From Micromonospora violae (GTDB taxonomy: Bacteria; Actinomycetota; Actinomycetes; Mycobacteriales; Micromonosporaceae), in contig NZ_SHKK01000001.1 of assembly GCF_004217135.1 (NCBI RefSeq), forward strand, positions 1,984,001 to 2,048,000: a stretch of DNA of 64,000 nucleotides, written 5' to 3'. Below, one piece after another: positions 7,993-17,023 of the stretch. How positions within the stretch are numbered: position 1 is the stretch's first letter; each line of letters opens with the position of its first letter. Under the pieces are notes generated by a model. The model made no database searches. It worked only from the letters and a program-made list of their open reading frames with translations, and had not been told where the DNA came from. The position numbers and the translations under genes were made by a program.

Positions 7993-9708
7993 CTATCCGG
8001 GCATGACCCGCTGCCGCCGGCGCAGCACCGCCGCGCCGAGCAGGGCCGCCACGGCCAGCGCGGCGAGCGTCACCTCGGGCCACCAACCGAGGCGGGTGGC
8101 GAGGGTGCGTCCGTCGTCGAGCCGCAACTGCCGCACCACGACCTCCCGGGTGTTGAACCCGGTGGCATCGCTTACCCGCCCGTCGGGTGCGACGAACCCG
8201 GACACCCCGACCGTGGAGGCCATCAACGCCGGACGTCCGTGCTCCACCGCCCGCAGCCGCACCATGGCCAACTGCTGGCGGGCCTCCGCCACGTCGAACG
8301 TGGCGTTGTTGGTCTGCACCACCAGCAGCTGCGCGCCGCCGGTGACGGTGTCGCGGACCACCTCGTCGTAGGCGACCTCGAAGCAGATCACGTCACCGAG
8401 CACGGTGGGGCCGGCGCGTACCACGCCCGGGGTGCTTCCCGGCACGAAGTCGTTGCGGATCAGGTCGACCTGCTTGCTGACCATCCGCGCCACGTCACGC
8501 AGCGGCACGTACTCGGCGAACGGCACCGGGTGGCGTTTTGTGTACAGCTGCTCCATGTCGGCGCCGGTGCCGGGGTGCCACAGGATGCCCGCGTTGCGGA
8601 CCTGCCCGGGCCCGGGGCCCAGCAGCACCGCGCCGACCAGGATCGGCGCGCCGATGGTGTCGGCGGCCTGGGAGATCCGCGCCCCGGCGGCGGGGTTGCG
8701 CAGCGGGTCGATGTCGCTGGAGTTCTCCGGCCACACCACCAGGTCGGGTCGCTGCTGCTGCCCGGCGGCGACCCGACCGGCCAGTTCGATGGTGGCGTCG
8801 ACGTGGTTGTTGAGCACCGCCTGCCGTTGGGCGTTGAAGTCCAGGCCCAGCCGCGGCACGTTGCCCTGCACGATCGCCACGGTGACGGTGGCCCCGGACC
8901 CGGCGGTGGCGACCGGCACGAGCAGACCCCCGGCGGTCACCGCGACGGCCACCACGGCCGGTACGAGCACCGGCGCCCACCGCCGGACAGCGCCGCCCTG
9001 CGGGCCGTCGCCGCGCAGCGGGGGGTCCTGGCCCGGCGGGGTGTCGAGCGGCCCGTCAGCGCCGGCTGGGCCGCCCTGCGGGGTACGGCGCCGCGCGGCG
9101 GTGACCCAGCCCCGCCAGGCGGCGGTGACCAGCAACCCGCCGATCAGCGCCACGGCGAAGGTGACCAGCGGGGCGCCGCCCAGCGCGGCCAGGCGCAGCA
9201 GCGGTGAGGTGTCCTGGCTGAACGCCAACCGCCCCCACGGGAACCCACCGAACGGGGTGCGGTCGCGCAGCGCCTCCTGCCCGACCCAGAGCAGCCCGGT
9301 CAGCACCGGCCACGCCCAGCGGCCACGGTCGGCCAGCGGCGACACCCAGGCCGTGGCCATCCCCAGCAGCGCCAGGTAACCGGCCTGCAGCAGCGACAGC
9401 AGCACCCACGGCAGGTAGCCGGTGTGCAGATTCGTCCAGGCCAGCAGCGGGGCGAACAACGCCACCCCGGTCAGGAAGCCCAGGCCCGCGCCGGCGCGCA
9501 ACCGGCGCCGGTGCGCGGCGGCGGCCAGCAACGCCACCCCGACGGGCGCGAGCGGCCACACCCCGTACGGGGGGAACGCCGCCAGCAGGGCCAGCCCGGC
9601 GGCCACGGCCAACGGCACCGCGACCCGCAGCGGCAGCGGCCGACCGGCGACGACCGGCCGGGGCAGCACCGCCGGGGTGTGGGTCTCATCCCGGTCCAGG
9701 GTCGTCAC
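7993..9708 (-). CDS. lnt: Apolipoprotein N-acyltransferase
   Basis: A 571-residue membrane protein adding the third acyl chain to the N-terminal cysteine of lipoproteins. The first ~240 residues hold about six transmembrane helices with a charged Pro/Gly-rich loop; residues from about 275 form the periplasmic nitrilase-like domain. The catalytic triad is visible: Glu in VVWPENSS, Lys in LYTKRHPVPF and Cys in VICFEVAY. A final helix with an RRRQR tail ends the protein. The start is GTG 9708 with GAGGTG five bases upstream. It heads the lnt-ppm-fxsA minus-strand group. The window encodes at least one probable lipoprotein (58805) as a possible substrate. Confidence 0.96.
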   Translation of the reverse strand: MTTLDRDETHTPAVLPRPVVAGRPLPLRVAVPLAVAAGLALLAAFPPYGVWPLAPVGVALLAAAAHRRRLRAGAGLGFLTGVALFAPLLAWTNLHTGYLPWVLLSLLQAGYLALLGMATAWVSPLADRGRWAWPVLTGLLWVGQEALRDRTPFGGFPWGRLAFSQDTSPLLRLAALGGAPLVTFAVALIGGLLVTAAWRGWVTAARRRTPQGGPAGADGPLDTPPGQDPPLRGDGPQGGAVRRWAPVLVPAVVAVAVTAGGLLVPVATAGSGATVTVAIVQGNVPRLGLDFNAQRQAVLNNHVDATIELAGRVAAGQQQRPDLVVWPENSSDIDPLRNPAAGARISQAADTIGAPILVGAVLLGPGPGQVRNAGILWHPGTGADMEQLYTKRHPVPFAEYVPLRDVARMVSKQVDLIRNDFVPGSTPGVVRAGPTVLGDVICFEVAYDEVVRDTVTGGAQLLVVQTNNATFDVAEARQQLAMVRLRAVEHGRPALMASTVGVSGFVAPDGRVSDATGFNTREVVVRQLRLDDGRTLATRLGWWPEVTLAALAVAALLGAAVLRRRQRVMPG

Positions 9709-10187
9709 CGCTTCACCTCGATCACGGGGCGAAGGTTACCTGGCTGACGGGTGCACCGGCCGCGTCGGGCCGTCGGGCACGAACCGCCCAGCGGACACAA
9801 AATCGGGGCGCGGCTGACGCCGCGCCCCGATGCTCCCAGGCCCTTCCCGGCCGGTGGGGCGAGGATGGGGCACGACGACCTTCGGACCGACCGGACGTGG
9901 ACTGGCTGCCCCCGCCGGGCCGTTGTCTACTGGCCGTGCACCTCACCCTGCCCGTACACCGGTAACCGCGGCCGGTTCGCGCCGCCCCGCCGACCCCCGC
10001 CCGCTGGACCTGGCCGCCGCGACGATGACGCTGAAACATGTCGCTCGGCCAGCGGACGAAGGGACGAAGCGAACAACAGCCGCTTCCCGTGGTAGGACTC
10101 AAAGACGGTACGTGCCGACCCCCGTCGGTTGTCAACCCACAGCCGGCCTGTCGTGTGTTGCGCCACGGCGTGTCGGGTCGGCGAGTC
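9709..10187. other. 479-bp intergenic region upstream of lnt
   Basis: No convincing gene was found. It separates the lysine operon end (10188) from lnt and holds one strong hairpin at 9802-9831. A minus-strand frame at 9927-10166 could encode 79 residues, but it turns into Gly/Arg/Pro-rich sequence and has no recognisable domain, so it is not called. Promoters for lnt are expected here, but no clear -35/-10 pair was seen. Confidence 0.5.
9802..9831. terminator. Hairpin upstream of lnt
   Basis: A perfect 13-bp stem (ATCGGGGCGCGGC and its complement) with a TGAC loop. It lies 357 bases past the end of the lysine-degradation operon and 94 bases before lnt on the same strand, so it may separate the two transcription units. 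It is rather far from the operon stop for a simple terminator. Confidence 0.65.
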
Positions 10188-11540
10188 TCAATGCGTACGC
10201 AGGTGGTGACGCAGCAGCGCCCGCGCGGCCGCCCCGTGCTCCTCGGCGAGCAGCCCACCGGCGGCCAACACGTAGTCGGCGTCGACGACCGCCGCGGCGG
10301 CCCGCGGCAGCGCCCACCCGCCGGCGTGGTCGGCCAGGACCGCCGTCAGCACCTGCCCGGACCCGTCCGCCGGCGCGTGCCGCAACACCCCACCGGAGCC
10401 CACCAGCAGCCGCACGTCGCGCAGGTCCCGCCCCGCCCGCTCCCCGGTGGCCGCACCCCGGGCGTGCCGGCGCATGGCGACCGTCGCGGCCAGAGCGGCG
10501 ATGCGCCGGTCCACGGCCCGCTCGACGTCGTCGACAGCCAGAAACCCCGGGTCGGCCGCCCGCCGCGCCGCAGCCGCCGCCAGGTCCACGGACTCGTCCG
10601 CGGCGAGCAGCCGCTCCTCAACGGCGGCGCGCACCACCCCGGGGGCGCTCCACCGCATACCCAGATCGCCCTCCACCGTGCGGGCCCGCCACAGACTCCC
10701 GGCGACCTCCCGCCCCGGCCCGGTGGCCCGCTCGTCGGGCGTCAGCACCGAGTACACGTCGGTGGTGGCCCCACCCACGTCGACCACGGCGAGGTCACCA
10801 CCGACGCTGTCGGCGAGCACCTCCACACCGGTGAGCACCGCGTCAGGGGTGGCCGCCCGTACCAGCCGCGCGAACCGGGAACCCCGCGACAGTCGTTTAC
10901 CACCGATGACATGACGCAGGAACACCGCGCGGATCGCCGCCCGCGCCGACGCCGGGGCGAGCACCCCGATGCGCGGCAGGACGTTCTCCGCCCCGGTGAC
11001 CGGCACCCCCGCGTCACGCAACACCCCGGTCAACCGCTCGCGCACGTCGGCGTTGCCCGCGTACACCACCGGTCGCCGCCACCGGGCCCGCGCCAGGCGG
11101 GTGGCGTTGTGGGTGATCGTGTCGGCGTCGCCGCCGTCGGTGCCACCGACGAGCAGCACCACATCGGGGCGGGCCGCCCGCAACGCCGCCACATCGGCCC
11201 CGCCGAGCCGACCCGCCGCGACGTGCACCACGTGCGCGCCGGCGGACAACCCGACCCGCCGGCCGGCCTGCGCCGTCACCAACGGCTCGTAGCCGATCAC
11301 CGCCAGCCGCAACCCACCACCGGCCGACGAGCACACGTACCACGGCACGTCCCGCACCCCGAGCCCGGCGGTGGCCGCCGCGACCGCGGCGTCCAGGCCG
11401 TGCAGCACGTCGGTGCCCACCGTGGTGGGCGCCGACGCCGCACCGGCGAGGACACCGCCGGCCAGGTCCACCACCGCCACCTTCGTGTACGTGGAACCGA
11501 CGTCCGCGCAGACCGCCAGCGTCACAGGCTTTCCCGTCAC
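10188..11540 (-). CDS. MutL/GlmL-family ATPase, proposed aminomutase reactivase
   Basis: A 450-residue protein of the glutamate mutase L (MutL) family, an ASKHA-fold ATPase. The two phosphate-binding motifs are visible: ADVGSTYTK near the N-terminus and VVDVGGATTDVYS in the middle; LLVGGTDGGD and LLVGSGGVLRHAP are also family features. Members sit beside B12-dependent carbon-skeleton or aminomutases and are thought to exchange damaged cobalamin. The start is GTG 11540, four bases overlapping the kal stop (GTGA), giving a natural N-terminus VTGKPVTLAVCADVG. It is the last gene of the kdd-amidohydrolase-kamD-kamE-kal operon, so it most likely reactivates KamDE. Function is inferred from context. 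Confidence 0.88.
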   Translation of the reverse strand: MTGKPVTLAVCADVGSTYTKVAVVDLAGGVLAGAASAPTTVGTDVLHGLDAAVAAATAGLGVRDVPWYVCSSAGGGLRLAVIGYEPLVTAQAGRRVGLSAGAHVVHVAAGRLGGADVAALRAARPDVVLLVGGTDGGDADTITHNATRLARARWRRPVVYAGNADVRERLTGVLRDAGVPVTGAENVLPRIGVLAPASARAAIRAVFLRHVIGGKRLSRGSRFARLVRAATPDAVLTGVEVLADSVGGDLAVVDVGGATTDVYSVLTPDERATGPGREVAGSLWRARTVEGDLGMRWSAPGVVRAAVEERLLAADESVDLAAAAARRAADPGFLAVDDVERAVDRRIAALAATVAMRRHARGAATGERAGRDLRDVRLLVGSGGVLRHAPADGSGQVLTAVLADHAGGWALPRAAAAVVDADYVLAAGGLLAEEHGAAARALLRHHLRTH

Positions 11541-11941
11541 TCCTCGCGACTCACGTCGGCGGGAACGACCACGGTGCCGGTCGCGGTGACCGCCACGATC
11601 GGCGGGTCCAGCACCTCCGCGGCGGACGCGGAACGGTCCGGGCGGCCCCGACACACCACCGCGCAGCTCAACTCCAGGGTGCGGCTACGGGTGCCCACCC
11701 GCGACACCTGCGCGGTCACCTGCACCACGTCCCCGGCGTGGATCGGCGCGTGGAACCGCACATCGGCGTACCCGGCGAACAAACCCTCGTCACCGTCGGT
11801 GCGGATGCACACCTCCGTGGCGACGTCACCGAACAACCCCAGCGCGTACGCCCCGTCGACCAGGTTGCCGGCGTAATGGGCGTGCGAGTACGGCACATAC
11901 CGCCGGTGCGTCACCGTCAACCCCAGCCGTGCGTCGGTCAT
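11537..11941 (-). CDS. kal: 3-aminobutyryl-CoA ammonia-lyase (hotdog fold)
   Basis: A 134-residue hotdog protein closely resembling clostridial beta-alanyl-CoA/3-aminobutyryl-CoA ammonia-lyases. Shared landmarks are HAHYAGNLVDGA, the GDVATE segment, LFAGYADVRFHAPIHAGD and a central ELSCAVV strand. In lysine fermentation Kal removes ammonia from L-3-aminobutyryl-CoA to give crotonyl-CoA. The ATG at 11941 overlaps the kamE stop (ATGA), and its own stop overlaps the next start (GTGA), so it is embedded in the operon. The exact acyl-CoA substrate is inferred from the neighbours rather than from residues. Confidence 0.88.
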   Translation of the reverse strand: MTDARLGLTVTHRRYVPYSHAHYAGNLVDGAYALGLFGDVATEVCIRTDGDEGLFAGYADVRFHAPIHAGDVVQVTAQVSRVGTRSRTLELSCAVVCRGRPDRSASAAEVLDPPIVAVTATGTVVVPADVSREE

Positions 11942-12702
11942 GCCATCGCCTTCCGTTGCGTGATCAGGGCGTGCACGAGGTAGCTGGCCACCTCGCCCGG
12001 GGTGGTGCCCCGACCGAAGATCCGGTCCACGCCCAACTCGTCGGTCATCGTCTCGTCGAAGCGGGGACCACCGACGATCAGCAGCGGCCGCCGCCCCGCC
12101 GGCATCGCCTCCCGGAACGCCGCCGACATCTCCCGGGTGTTGTGCAGATGCGCGTCGCGTTGGGTGACCACCTGCGACACGAGCACCGCGTCGGCCTTCT
12201 CCGCCCGGGCGGTCTGCACCAACTCCGGCACGCTGACCTGCGCACCCATGTTGGTGACCTTCAACTCCCGGTAGTACTCCAGGCCCTTCTCCCCCGCGAT
12301 GCCCTTGACGTTGAGGATCGCGTCGATGCCCACGGTGTGCGCGTCGGTGCCGATGCACGCCCCGACCACGGACAACTTGCGCCGCAACCGCTGCTTGATC
12401 ACCGTGTTGACGTCCTTCGCCGACAGCAACGCGAAGTCACGCTCCACCACCTGCACCGCGTCGAGGTCGACCAGGTGGTTGACCCGCCCGTAGACCACGA
12501 AGAACGTGAACCCGTCACCCATCGGCTTGGCGTGCACCACCATCGCCGGGTCGATGCCCATCTTGTTGGCCAACTGCACCGCCGCGCCCTCGGCCCGCTT
12601 GTCGTGGCCCACGGGCAGGGTGAACGACACCTGCACCATCCCGTCACCGGTGGTGTCCCCGTACGGGCGCACGATCTTCTTCGCGGCGTCGGCGGCGCTC
12701 AT
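11938..12702 (-). CDS. kamE: Lysine 5,6-aminomutase beta subunit
   Basis: A 254-residue small subunit of the adenosylcobalamin- and PLP-dependent aminomutase that moves the terminal amino group of beta-lysine or D-lysine from C6 to C5. The base-off cobalamin motif D-x-H-x-x-G is D120-A-H122-T-V-G125, and the PLP-binding lysine candidate is K133 in NVKG, where the family has its Schiff-base lysine. The Rossmann B12 domain follows, with VLVSQVVTQRDAH and LLIVGGPRFDE. It overlaps kamD and kal by four bases at each end. D-ornithine 4,5-aminomutase is related but usually a different subunit size, and KamD next door supports the lysine type. Confidence 0.95.
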   Translation of the reverse strand: MSAADAAKKIVRPYGDTTGDGMVQVSFTLPVGHDKRAEGAAVQLANKMGIDPAMVVHAKPMGDGFTFFVVYGRVNHLVDLDAVQVVERDFALLSAKDVNTVIKQRLRRKLSVVGACIGTDAHTVGIDAILNVKGIAGEKGLEYYRELKVTNMGAQVSVPELVQTARAEKADAVLVSQVVTQRDAHLHNTREMSAAFREAMPAGRRPLLIVGGPRFDETMTDELGVDRIFGRGTTPGEVASYLVHALITQRKAMA

Positions 12703-14258
12703 GCCGCGTCCCCTTCCAGGATGTCGGTGGCCGGGTTGCAGTAGTCGGCCTCGTGCGCCGCGACCCCGTCGAGCCCTTTGCCCCGGTCTGCGGGCCGCTT
12801 CATGATCCCGAAGGTGCCCTCGGCGATCGCCGTCAGCAACGTCTGCTCCCCGATGCGGTCCAACAGATCGAGAGCCTCACCGAGAACCTGGTTGGCGCGT
12901 CGGCGGATGAACCCGCCCGGCGCGGGCACGAAGTCCTCGTGCAGCCCACCGGCCGCACCCAGCACATACCGCACGTTCTGCAGAGCGATGTCCCGGTCGG
13001 ACAACCACGGCGTCACCACCGCCTCGGTCATCATCCCCACCAGCAGGATCCCCTGACCCGTCAGCGCCCCGGCCAGGTTGAAGAACCCGTCGAGCAGGTT
13101 GCCCCGGAACACGTCCCCGGTCATGTGCTTCGTCGGCGGCATCCACTTCAACGGCGCGTCGGGAAACAACTCCCGGGCCAGCAGGGCGTGCGCCAACTCC
13201 AGCCGGAACGACTCCGGCACCTCCGGGTTGATCTCGAACGCGTGCCCCAGGCCCAACTGCCAGTCCGCCAACCCCGCCTCATGCGCGAAGAACTCGTTGA
13301 GCAGCTGCGACACCGTCACCGTGTGCGCCTCGTCCACCGCGTCAGCGGTGGTCAGGTAGTTGTCCTCACCGGTGTTGATGATGATCCCCGCGCGGGCGTG
13401 CACCTGCCGGGAGAATCGCTGGTCGACGAACGTACGCACCGGGTTGATGTCGCGGAACAGGATCCCGTACATCGAATCGTTCAACATCATGTCGAGGCGT
13501 TCCAACCCGGCCAGGGTCGCCATCTCCGGCATGCACAGCCCCGACGCGTAGTTGGTCAACCGCACGTAACGGCCCACCTCCTTCGACGACTCGTCCAACG
13601 CCGCCCGCATCAGCCGGAAGTTCTCCTGCGTGGCGTACGTGCCGGCGAACCCCTCCCGCGTCGCACCCTCGGGCACGTAGTCCAGCAACGACTGCCCGGT
13701 CGAGCGGATCACCGCGATCACGTCCGCACCCGCGCGCGCCGCCGCCTGCGCCTGCGGGATGTCCTCGTAGATGTCACCGGTCGCCACGATCAGGTAGATC
13801 CACGGCCGCTGCGCCGGATCCCCGTGCCGCTTGATGAGCCGGTCCCGTTCGGCCCGCCGCCGGTCGATGCGCCGGATGCCCGCGCCGACCGCCTTCCGCG
13901 CCGCCGACCGGGCCGCCGTCGCGGCCCGCCCGGTCGGCTGGGTGAACCGCACCGACCCGGCGGCCGCCTTCTGCGCCAGCAACGTCACGTCGGTGCCGCC
14001 CTCCCGGGCCAGGGCGTCGAACACCGGCACCGCCACCCCGTGACCCAACCCCACGTCCGCGGCGACCGCGTCGACGAGCCGGTTCACCCACGGAATGCCC
14101 TCCGGGTCGGCGCCGGTCACCCCGGCCAACCGCAGGACCGCCCGCTCCACCGACACCGTGGTGTGGCTGCGCGCCAGGTCCACCACCGGCTGCCCGGCCC
14201 GACGCGCCAACTCCCGCGCCCGCGCCACCAACACCGGATCAAGATCAAGCTTGCTCAT
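12699..14258 (-). CDS. kamD: Lysine 5,6-aminomutase alpha subunit
   Basis: A 519-residue large subunit with the PLP-binding TIM barrel of lysine 5,6-aminomutase. Segments recognisable from the family include IYLIVATGDIYEDIPQAQAAA, AGADVIAVIRSTGQSLLDYVPEG, TYATQENFRLMR, LTNYASGLCMPEMA, the LNDSMYGILFRDIN region and IIINTGEDNYLTT. It matches the clostridial KamD length (about 515). The ATG at 14258 has a weak ribosome site; 39 bases separate it from the upstream amidohydrolase. Together with KamE it forms the heterotetramer that makes 3,5-diaminohexanoate from L-beta-lysine. Residues 105-145 are Ala/Arg-rich and basic. Confidence 0.96.
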   Translation of the reverse strand: MSKLDLDPVLVARARELARRAGQPVVDLARSHTTVSVERAVLRLAGVTGADPEGIPWVNRLVDAVAADVGLGHGVAVPVFDALAREGGTDVTLLAQKAAAGSVRFTQPTGRAATAARSAARKAVGAGIRRIDRRRAERDRLIKRHGDPAQRPWIYLIVATGDIYEDIPQAQAAARAGADVIAVIRSTGQSLLDYVPEGATREGFAGTYATQENFRLMRAALDESSKEVGRYVRLTNYASGLCMPEMATLAGLERLDMMLNDSMYGILFRDINPVRTFVDQRFSRQVHARAGIIINTGEDNYLTTADAVDEAHTVTVSQLLNEFFAHEAGLADWQLGLGHAFEINPEVPESFRLELAHALLARELFPDAPLKWMPPTKHMTGDVFRGNLLDGFFNLAGALTGQGILLVGMMTEAVVTPWLSDRDIALQNVRYVLGAAGGLHEDFVPAPGGFIRRRANQVLGEALDLLDRIGEQTLLTAIAEGTFGIMKRPADRGKGLDGVAAHEADYCNPATDILEGDAA

Positions 14259-14297
14259 CGACCATCCACTCGTTGCTGTGCCTGACGGCTCGCCCGA

Positions 14298-15863
14298 TCA
14301 CGGCGACCCTTCCTCATAGATGACCTCACCGCGCAGCACCAGACGCCGGCACACCGGCAGCGGCGTCGGATCGTCCGCACCCCGCGCCTCCGGGTCCTCG
14401 GCCACCAACACCGGCAGGCCCTGCCGCACCCCCGCCGGCGTCGACCACACCGCGAACGTCGCCGGCGCACCCAACGCCAGGACCCCCTCGGCATCCAGGT
14501 GCACCGCCCGCCACCCACCACGCGTGTGCGCCGCGAACGCCGACCGCACACCCATGCGCTGCGCCGGGTTGTGGTGCGCCACCGCCGCCCGCACCGACCC
14601 CCACGGATCCAACGGCGTCACCGGCGAATCCGACCCGAACGCCAACGCCACCCCCACCGAGTGCATCGCACCCATCGGGTTCGACTCCAACGACCGGTCC
14701 AACCCCAACCGCGCCTCGTACATCCGACCCGCGCCACCCCACAACCGGTCGAACGCCGGCTGCATGCTCGCCACCACCCCGTACTCCACGAACCCCGCGA
14801 TCAACCGCTTGTTCATGATCTCCGCGTGCTCGATACGGTGCCGGGCCGCCCGCAACCGCTCCACACCCACCGTCCGCGCCGCCGCCGCGAAACCGTCCAG
14901 GACCGTGCCGATCGCCGCGTCACCGATCGCGTGGAACCCGCCCTGCATGCCCTGGGCCGCACAGTCCACCAGGTGATCGCGCACCTGCTCCACCGACAGG
15001 TACCCGTGCCCGCACCCGTCACCGTCGCCGTACGGCACCGACACGTGCGCCGTGCGCGACCCCAACGCCCCGTCGGCGAACAGGTCCCCACCAGCGCCCA
15101 CCGCACCCAACTCCCGGGCCCGCGCCGCACCACCCAACTCACCCCAGTACCCGTACACCTCCGGCAACCCCGCGCCGGAGATGCCCAGCAGACCGGTGAA
15201 GTCCTCCTCGTCGGAGATCTGCGGCCCACCACACTCGTGCACCGCCGCGATCCCCAACGACGCCGCGTGCGCCAACGCCACCCGCTGCGCCGCCACCCGC
15301 TGCGCCCGACTCACCGACCCCTGCGCGGCCGCCCGCACCACATGGTGCGCGTCGCGCCGCAACCACCCCGACGCGTCGTACCCCGCCGCCTCGACCACCT
15401 GCGGACACGCCGCCAACAACGCCGACGACACCAACGCCGAGTGGATCGACGCCTGCGACAGGTACACCCGCCGACCACCGGCCGCCCGGTGCAGCGCCGC
15501 CGCGTCCGGCACTGCCGGATCCGACCAACCCGACTCGTCCCACCCGTGCCCCAGCACCACCGCGTCCGCCGGCAGACCCGCCGCGAACCCGGCCACCGCG
15601 TCCAACAACTGCGCGCCCGAGCGCACCCCGGACAACTCCAGCCCGGACAACGCCAACCCGGTGTCGGTGGCGTGCACGTGCGCGTCAACGAACGCCGGCG
15701 CCACCAACGCCCCGTCCAGATCCACCACCCGGTCGGCCGGCGGCGCGTCACCGTCAACCCCCAACCAGGAAATCCGCCCACCGGACACCAACAGCGCGGT
15801 CGCACTCGGATCGGCGGGGCAGTACAGCACACCGCCGCGGTACAACGTCGAGGGGTTCGTCAT
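14298..15863 (-). CDS. YtcJ-like metal-dependent amidohydrolase in the lysine operon
   Basis: A 521-residue amidohydrolase-3 (YtcJ-type) enzyme. The metal-binding HxH is H62-V-H64 in FVDAHVHATD, further ligands are likely in GFHAIGDAA and RIEHAEIM, and the late Asp is in FGSDSPV. The family hydrolyses formamides, N-acyl amino acids or cyclic amides. It starts 4 bases after the kdd stop and lies 39 bases before kamD, so it is co-transcribed. It is not a standard member of the lysine fermentation pathway; possible jobs are releasing lysine or beta-lysine from an acylated or lactam form, or salvaging a cyclised intermediate. The substrate is unknown. Confidence 0.87.
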   Translation of the reverse strand: MTNPSTLYRGGVLYCPADPSATALLVSGGRISWLGVDGDAPPADRVVDLDGALVAPAFVDAHVHATDTGLALSGLELSGVRSGAQLLDAVAGFAAGLPADAVVLGHGWDESGWSDPAVPDAAALHRAAGGRRVYLSQASIHSALVSSALLAACPQVVEAAGYDASGWLRRDAHHVVRAAAQGSVSRAQRVAAQRVALAHAASLGIAAVHECGGPQISDEEDFTGLLGISGAGLPEVYGYWGELGGAARARELGAVGAGGDLFADGALGSRTAHVSVPYGDGDGCGHGYLSVEQVRDHLVDCAAQGMQGGFHAIGDAAIGTVLDGFAAAARTVGVERLRAARHRIEHAEIMNKRLIAGFVEYGVVASMQPAFDRLWGGAGRMYEARLGLDRSLESNPMGAMHSVGVALAFGSDSPVTPLDPWGSVRAAVAHHNPAQRMGVRSAFAAHTRGGWRAVHLDAEGVLALGAPATFAVWSTPAGVRQGLPVLVAEDPEARGADDPTPLPVCRRLVLRGEVIYEEGSP

Positions 15864-15867
15864 GACC

Positions 15868-16929
15868 TCAGTCTGCCGCGATCCGCGCCGCGAACAGCTG
15901 ACGCACCCCCGGCTCGGCGCGCAGCAACCCCAACGCCAACTCCGCGTGCCCCGGCACGTACCCGTTGCCCACCAGCATCGTCACGTCCGCCGCCAACCCC
16001 TCCGCGCCCAACGCCGCCGCCGAGAAGCTCGTCGCCATCGAGAAAAAGATCACTGTGCCGCCGTCCGCGGTCGCCAGCACCGCCCCGTGCTCACACCCCG
16101 GCACGTCCACGCAGACCACCGTCACGTCCGCCGGCACACCCAACGCGGTGGTCACCGCCGTGGACAACCCCACCGGGTCCCGCGCGTCGGCCAACGCCAC
16201 CACCGACGCCAACCCGGCGGCCGTCAGCGCGTCGCGCTCCGCCGCCACAGGCACCACCCCGACGGTACGAGCGGCGCCCGCACGCCGCGCCGCGGCCAGG
16301 GACAGCGACCCGCTCTTACCGGCCCCACCGATCACCGCGACCCGCACCGGCGTCGGATCACCGCTACGCTGACGCTCCTCCACATACCGTGACACCACCC
16401 GGGCGGTCAGCGCGGGCGCCCCGCACACGTCCAGCACGGCCAGGGACAACTGTGGGTCCTCGTCCGGCGGCAGCACCGCGGCGATGGAACGCGCGAACAG
16501 GATCGCCCACCCAGCACAGGGCACCTGCTCGCTGCGTCCGTCCCACTGGGCCAACCCGTCGGTGATGACCAGCGGCGTCAGCGTCAACGACACCAGGGTG
16601 GCGACCCGGTCCCCCGCCCGCAGCCCCAGCGGGGACCGCCGACCGGCCTCCTCGACCGTGCCGATCAGCATCCCACCGGACCCGGTCACCGGGTTCTGCA
16701 TCTTCCCCCGGGCCGCGATGATGTCCAACACCTCGGCGCGGACCGCGTCCCCGTTCCCGCCGTGCTTCTCCGACAACTGCCGGAAACTCGCCGCGTCCAG
16801 GTTGAGCCGCTGCACCCGGATCCGCACCTCGTTCGGTGCGATCGCGGCCGATGCGTCCAGGCGCCAGGCCGCCTGCGGCAACACCCCCGCCGGTTCCACG
16901 ACGCGGTGCAGTCCCACCGGTGACGTCAC
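15868..16929 (-). CDS. kdd: L-erythro-3,5-diaminohexanoate dehydrogenase
   Basis: A 353-residue NAD(P)-dependent dehydrogenase of the Kdd family, oxidatively deaminating 3,5-diaminohexanoate to 5-amino-3-oxohexanoate. Family-like segments are PNEVRIRVQRLNLDAASFRQL, GKMQNPVTGSGGMLIG, the nucleotide-binding VAVIGGAGKSGSLSLAAARRAGA and TVIFFSMATSFSAAALGAEG. The start GTG 16929 is chosen over an upstream ATG (16968) because GGGAGGT lies four bases before it. It is first in the minus-strand operon and divergent from kamA, with a 139-base shared control region containing an imperfect inverted repeat. Confidence 0.94.
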   Translation of the reverse strand: MTSPVGLHRVVEPAGVLPQAAWRLDASAAIAPNEVRIRVQRLNLDAASFRQLSEKHGGNGDAVRAEVLDIIAARGKMQNPVTGSGGMLIGTVEEAGRRSPLGLRAGDRVATLVSLTLTPLVITDGLAQWDGRSEQVPCAGWAILFARSIAAVLPPDEDPQLSLAVLDVCGAPALTARVVSRYVEERQRSGDPTPVRVAVIGGAGKSGSLSLAAARRAGAARTVGVVPVAAERDALTAAGLASVVALADARDPVGLSTAVTTALGVPADVTVVCVDVPGCEHGAVLATADGGTVIFFSMATSFSAAALGAEGLAADVTMLVGNGYVPGHAELALGLLRAEPGVRQLFAARIAAD

Positions 16930-16981
16930 GCCGACCTCCCCTGTCCAGCCGCCCGAAGCCCCGGTCAAGGCTCGCGTAACG

Positions 16982-17023
16982 GGAAAACTTACGGCAGACT
17001 AGTTTCTGTACCGAATATTTTCC
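16982..17023. promoter_or_regulatory. Inverted repeat in the kdd/kamA divergent promoter
   Basis: Arms GGAAAACTTACGG (16982-16994) and CCGAATATTTTCC (17011-17023) pair at 10 of 13 positions around a 16-base spacer. The segment is the most AT-rich stretch of the area. No regulator gene is adjacent, so the binding protein is unknown. Confidence 0.45.

Noticed and set aside
9927..10166. Possible 79-residue minus-strand protein
   Set aside because: The second half is Gly/Arg-rich, there is no recognisable family, and no clear ribosome site; kept only as a note in the spacer entry.
12753..14285. A long plus-strand frame (510 aa) opposite kamD
   Set aside because: His/Arg/Gln-rich composition without motifs; kamD on the other strand is a recognisable family member.
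16930..16968. Earlier ATG start for Kdd at 16968
   Set aside because: The 13 extra residues are Gly-rich and unconserved-looking, while a strong GGGAGGT site precedes the GTG at 16929.
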